Of a stretch of 7,838 nucleotides of DNA, positions 6,324 through 7,838 are shown piece by piece. Position 1 is the first letter of the stretch. Every line of letters starts with the position of its first letter. This DNA comes from CAZWMK01 sp964635065. Its GTDB lineage: Bacteria; Pseudomonadota; Alphaproteobacteria; Sphingomonadales; Sphingomonadaceae. Under the pieces are notes generated by a model that was not told the DNA's origin, ran no database searches, and saw only the letters and a list, made by a program, of their open reading frames with translations. The DNA lies in NCBI GenBank assembly GCA_964635065.1, contig CAZWMK010000105.1:1-7838 (forward strand). The letters are read 5' to 3'. The translations under genes and the position numbers were made by a program.

Positions 6324-6554
6324 ATGAAAGCCAATCCGTTCTTTGCCGCGACGCTGGTGATCGGCCTTGCGGCCAGCCTGTCCGCCTGTTCCATGAATAA
6401 CAAGACCGTGCGCGGTGCTGCTGTGGGCGCGGCGGGCGGCGCTGTTGTCGGGGCCGTCGTGCCAGGGGTCAGCACTGTCGAAGGCGCCGCGATCGGCGCA
6501 GCAGGCGGCGCGATCGTCGGTGCGATCAACGACAACAAAGACAAGAAGGACTAG
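6324..6554 (+). CDS. Small glycine-zipper outer-membrane lipoprotein
   Basis: The 76-residue product begins with a lipoprotein signal: MKANPFF, a hydrophobic stretch ATLVIGLAA and the lipobox LSAC, giving Cys22 as the lipidated residue. Ser at +2 (not Asp) predicts sorting to the outer membrane by the usual rule. The mature part is nearly all glycine zipper: two copies of a 15-residue unit, GAAVGAAGGAVVGAV (31-45) and GAAIGAAGGAIVGAI (54-68), joined by VPGVSTVE, then a charged tail NDNKDKKD. GxxxG repeats of this sort, as in OsmB/YmgG-like proteins, pack helices in membranes. The biological role of these small proteins is poorly known, though several respond to envelope or osmotic stress. The start was fixed by the ribosome site at 6309-6315 and the signal peptide. 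It appears to be a single-gene unit, with DUF454 convergent downstream. Confidence 0.88.
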   Translation: MKANPFFAATLVIGLAASLSACSMNNKTVRGAAVGAAGGAVVGAVVPGVSTVEGAAIGAAGGAIVGAINDNKDKKD

Positions 6555-6569
6555 GCGCGGAGCCTCAGT

Positions 6570-6598
6570 GCGCCATCATCGTCATGCGAGCATGGCGC
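6570..6598. terminator. Intergenic hairpin between convergent genes
   Basis: GCGCCAT (6570-6576) is an exact inverted copy of ATGGCGC (6592-6598) with a 15-base loop. It lies 15 bases after the lipoprotein stop and about 57 bases beyond the end of the DUF454 gene on the other strand. It may end transcription in both directions. It lacks a T-tract on either strand, and an inner ATGC-GA-GCAT hairpin (6584-6593) competes with it, so the call is tentative. Confidence 0.3.
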
Positions 6599-6655
6599 CC
6601 TGACGCCTTCAACTGTTCCGTCGGCAGGCGGTAGAGGCTTCAGGTCTGAACCGCA

Positions 6656-7006
6656 TCAGGCGCTTGGTCGTGTCCAGAGCCAGCCGCCCGCAAGGATAGC
6701 CGCGCCCGAGGGTACCCACTGGTGCCAGCCGTCCAGCAGATACAGCCCCAAAGCAGCACTGAACAGCAGCGAGCCGAGGGCGGCGATCTTGCCGCTCCGG
6801 CTGATCCGCCCACCTTGCCGCCAGGCACGGATGTGCGGCCCGAAGCGGGCATCGTCAAGCAAACGCTGTTCCCATGCAGGATTGGCGCGGGCGAAACAAT
6901 AAGCCGCCAGGATCATGAAAGGCACGGTCGGCAGAAGCGGGAGGAAAGCCCCCACCGTGCCCGCCGCGACGCTGAGTATGCCGATCGAGAAAAAGACAGG
7001 CCGCAT
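6656..7006 (-). CDS. DUF454 (YbaN-family) inner-membrane protein
   Basis: The 116-residue protein carries the full YbaN/DUF454 signature: GILSVAAGTVGAFLPLLPTVPF (9-30) followed by MILAAYCFARANPAWEQRLL, FGPHIRAWRQGGRISRSGKIAA (55-76) and a hydrophobic C-terminal half. Hydrophobicity suggests about three to four membrane segments: one or two within 5-40, and two within 72-110 (AALGSLLFSAALGLYLLDGW and VPSGAAILAGGWLW). The family's function is unknown. The start CAT at 7004-7006 is preceded on the - strand by an AGGCGG-like site about 8 bases upstream. The gene lies 20 bases after the flavin oxidoreductase stop in the same direction, so the two are probably cotranscribed, but nothing shows a shared function. 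Identification of the family is strong. Confidence 0.9.
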   Translation of the reverse strand: MRPVFFSIGILSVAAGTVGAFLPLLPTVPFMILAAYCFARANPAWEQRLLDDARFGPHIRAWRQGGRISRSGKIAALGSLLFSAALGLYLLDGWHQWVPSGAAILAGGWLWTRPSA

Positions 7007-7026
7007 GGGCGCACCCGCCTTTCTGC

Positions 7027-7838
7027 TCAGTCGCCGGTGCAGATGCGTTCGACCAATTGCTTGACCGTCGGCACGAACCCGTTCGAATAGAAGGGATCCT
7101 GCTTGAAACGGTAGGCGACATGGCCTGCGAACATCAGATTCTGCTCGACGTCGCCGCCATGGGCGATGTCCTGAAGCGTCTTCTGGATGCAGAAGCTGCG
7201 CGGATCGGCGAGACGTCCCGTCGAATTGCTTTCATTGTCTGCCCAGGACGAGAACTGGCACTGTGACAGGCAGCCCATGCAATCGGCCTGGTCCTTGCGG
7301 ATGATGGCGCGGTCAGCGGGTGTCACGAAGACCAGCGTGTTGTCCGGGGTTTTCAGCGCCTCGCTGAAACCTTCGGCGATCCAGGCCGAAATGCGATCGC
7401 GATCGCCAGCCGTCACCCAGTAATTCTTGCCATGCCCCGCACCGATCTTGATCTGCGTGTCATGATCGCCGGCAGCATCGAGACTGAAGGCGATCTGGCG
7501 CTGCGAGCGCGCTTCGAGATGGCGCAGGAAGGGATTGCGCACTGCCGATGAATAAAAGCCGGTCGGCGAGAACTGGTGCAGCAGCACATCGCCTTCATCC
7601 AGCGTCAGAAGACGCTGCTTCCACGCTTCAGGAATCGGGCTTTCCTGCGTCAGCAGCGGACGCGTGCCATATTGAAAGGCAATGGCGCCCAGTTCGGGGT
7701 TACCGATCCAGTTTTCCCATTCCCTGAGATACCAGACGCCGCCCGCCATGATGATCGGCACATCGTCCGGGATGCCGCATTCGCGCATCGTCACGCGCAG
7801 GTCGCGCACACGCGGATAAGGGTCCTGCGGCGCGCGCG
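7027..7838 (-). CDS. Nitronate monooxygenase-like NAD(P)H-dependent flavin oxidoreductase (N-terminus beyond window)
   Basis: The visible 269 residues are the C-terminal part of an FMN-binding TIM-barrel protein of the 2-nitropropane dioxygenase/nitronate monooxygenase/YrpB group. The end of the barrel is recognisable: DVPIIMAGGVW, with the GGV that binds FMN phosphate, then GNPELGAIAFQYGTRPLLT, the usual last phosphate-binding strand. About 200 further residues follow, including GHGKNYWVTAGDRD and a Cys-rich motif, C-x2-C-x3-C then x22 and a fourth Cys (7189-7281), and LMFAGHVAYRFKQDP near the end. This tail is longer than in the classical short nitronate monooxygenases. The frame is open to the right edge, so a GTG at 7809 is not taken as the start. 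Substrate cannot be inferred; many such genes are named nitronate monooxygenase without evidence. It precedes the DUF454 gene by 20 bases. Confidence 0.82.
   Translation of the reverse strand, partial: RAPQDPYPRVRDLRVTMRECGIPDDVPIIMAGGVWYLREWENWIGNPELGAIAFQYGTRPLLTQESPIPEAWKQRLLTLDEGDVLLHQFSPTGFYSSAVRNPFLRHLEARSQRQIAFSLDAAGDHDTQIKIGAGHGKNYWVTAGDRDRISAWIAEGFSEALKTPDNTLVFVTPADRAIIRKDQADCMGCLSQCQFSSWADNESNSTGRLADPRSFCIQKTLQDIAHGGDVEQNLMFAGHVAYRFKQDPFYSNGFVPTVKQLVERICTGD

Overview
This GC-rich, densely coding window has the protein style and gene order of an alphaproteobacterium, most likely a sphingomonad (Sphingomonadales). That assignment rests on protein resemblance and on the run ubiE-ubiB-coaBC-dut; no rRNA or other phylogenetic marker is present. 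All identifications come from reading motifs, with no database search.

Left block (1-4599, + strand). Six genes read in one direction with almost no gaps: the end of ubiE, ubiB (start overlaps the ubiE stop), coaBC (9-base gap), dut (20-base overlap), a MoeB/ThiF/HesA-type E1-like enzyme (ATGA overlap) and a small DsrE-family protein (25-base overlap). This looks like one transcription unit for ubiquinone synthesis (UbiE, UbiB), coenzyme A synthesis (CoaBC) and dUTP clearance (Dut). It ends in a pair that looks suited to activated-sulfur chemistry.

Middle block (4596-6554). A secreted double SH3-like protein lies on the - strand, and its stop codon overlaps that of the DsrE gene. Across a 107-base divergent gap is a GyaR-type D-2-hydroxyacid dehydrogenase on the + strand. 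After a 121-base gap containing an inverted repeat comes a small glycine-zipper lipoprotein.

Right block (6656-7838, - strand). A DUF454/YbaN inner-membrane protein follows, 20 bases downstream, the C-terminal part of a nitronate-monooxygenase-like flavin oxidoreductase cut by the window edge. The flavoprotein carries an additional C-terminal region with a conserved-looking Cys cluster.

Most of the window is housekeeping. I found no CRISPR array, insertion sequence, phage gene, tRNA or rRNA. The items most worth a second look are the E1-like/DsrE pair (3458-4599) and the cysteine-rich tail of the flavoprotein (7189-7281). Neither amounts to a demonstrated new system.
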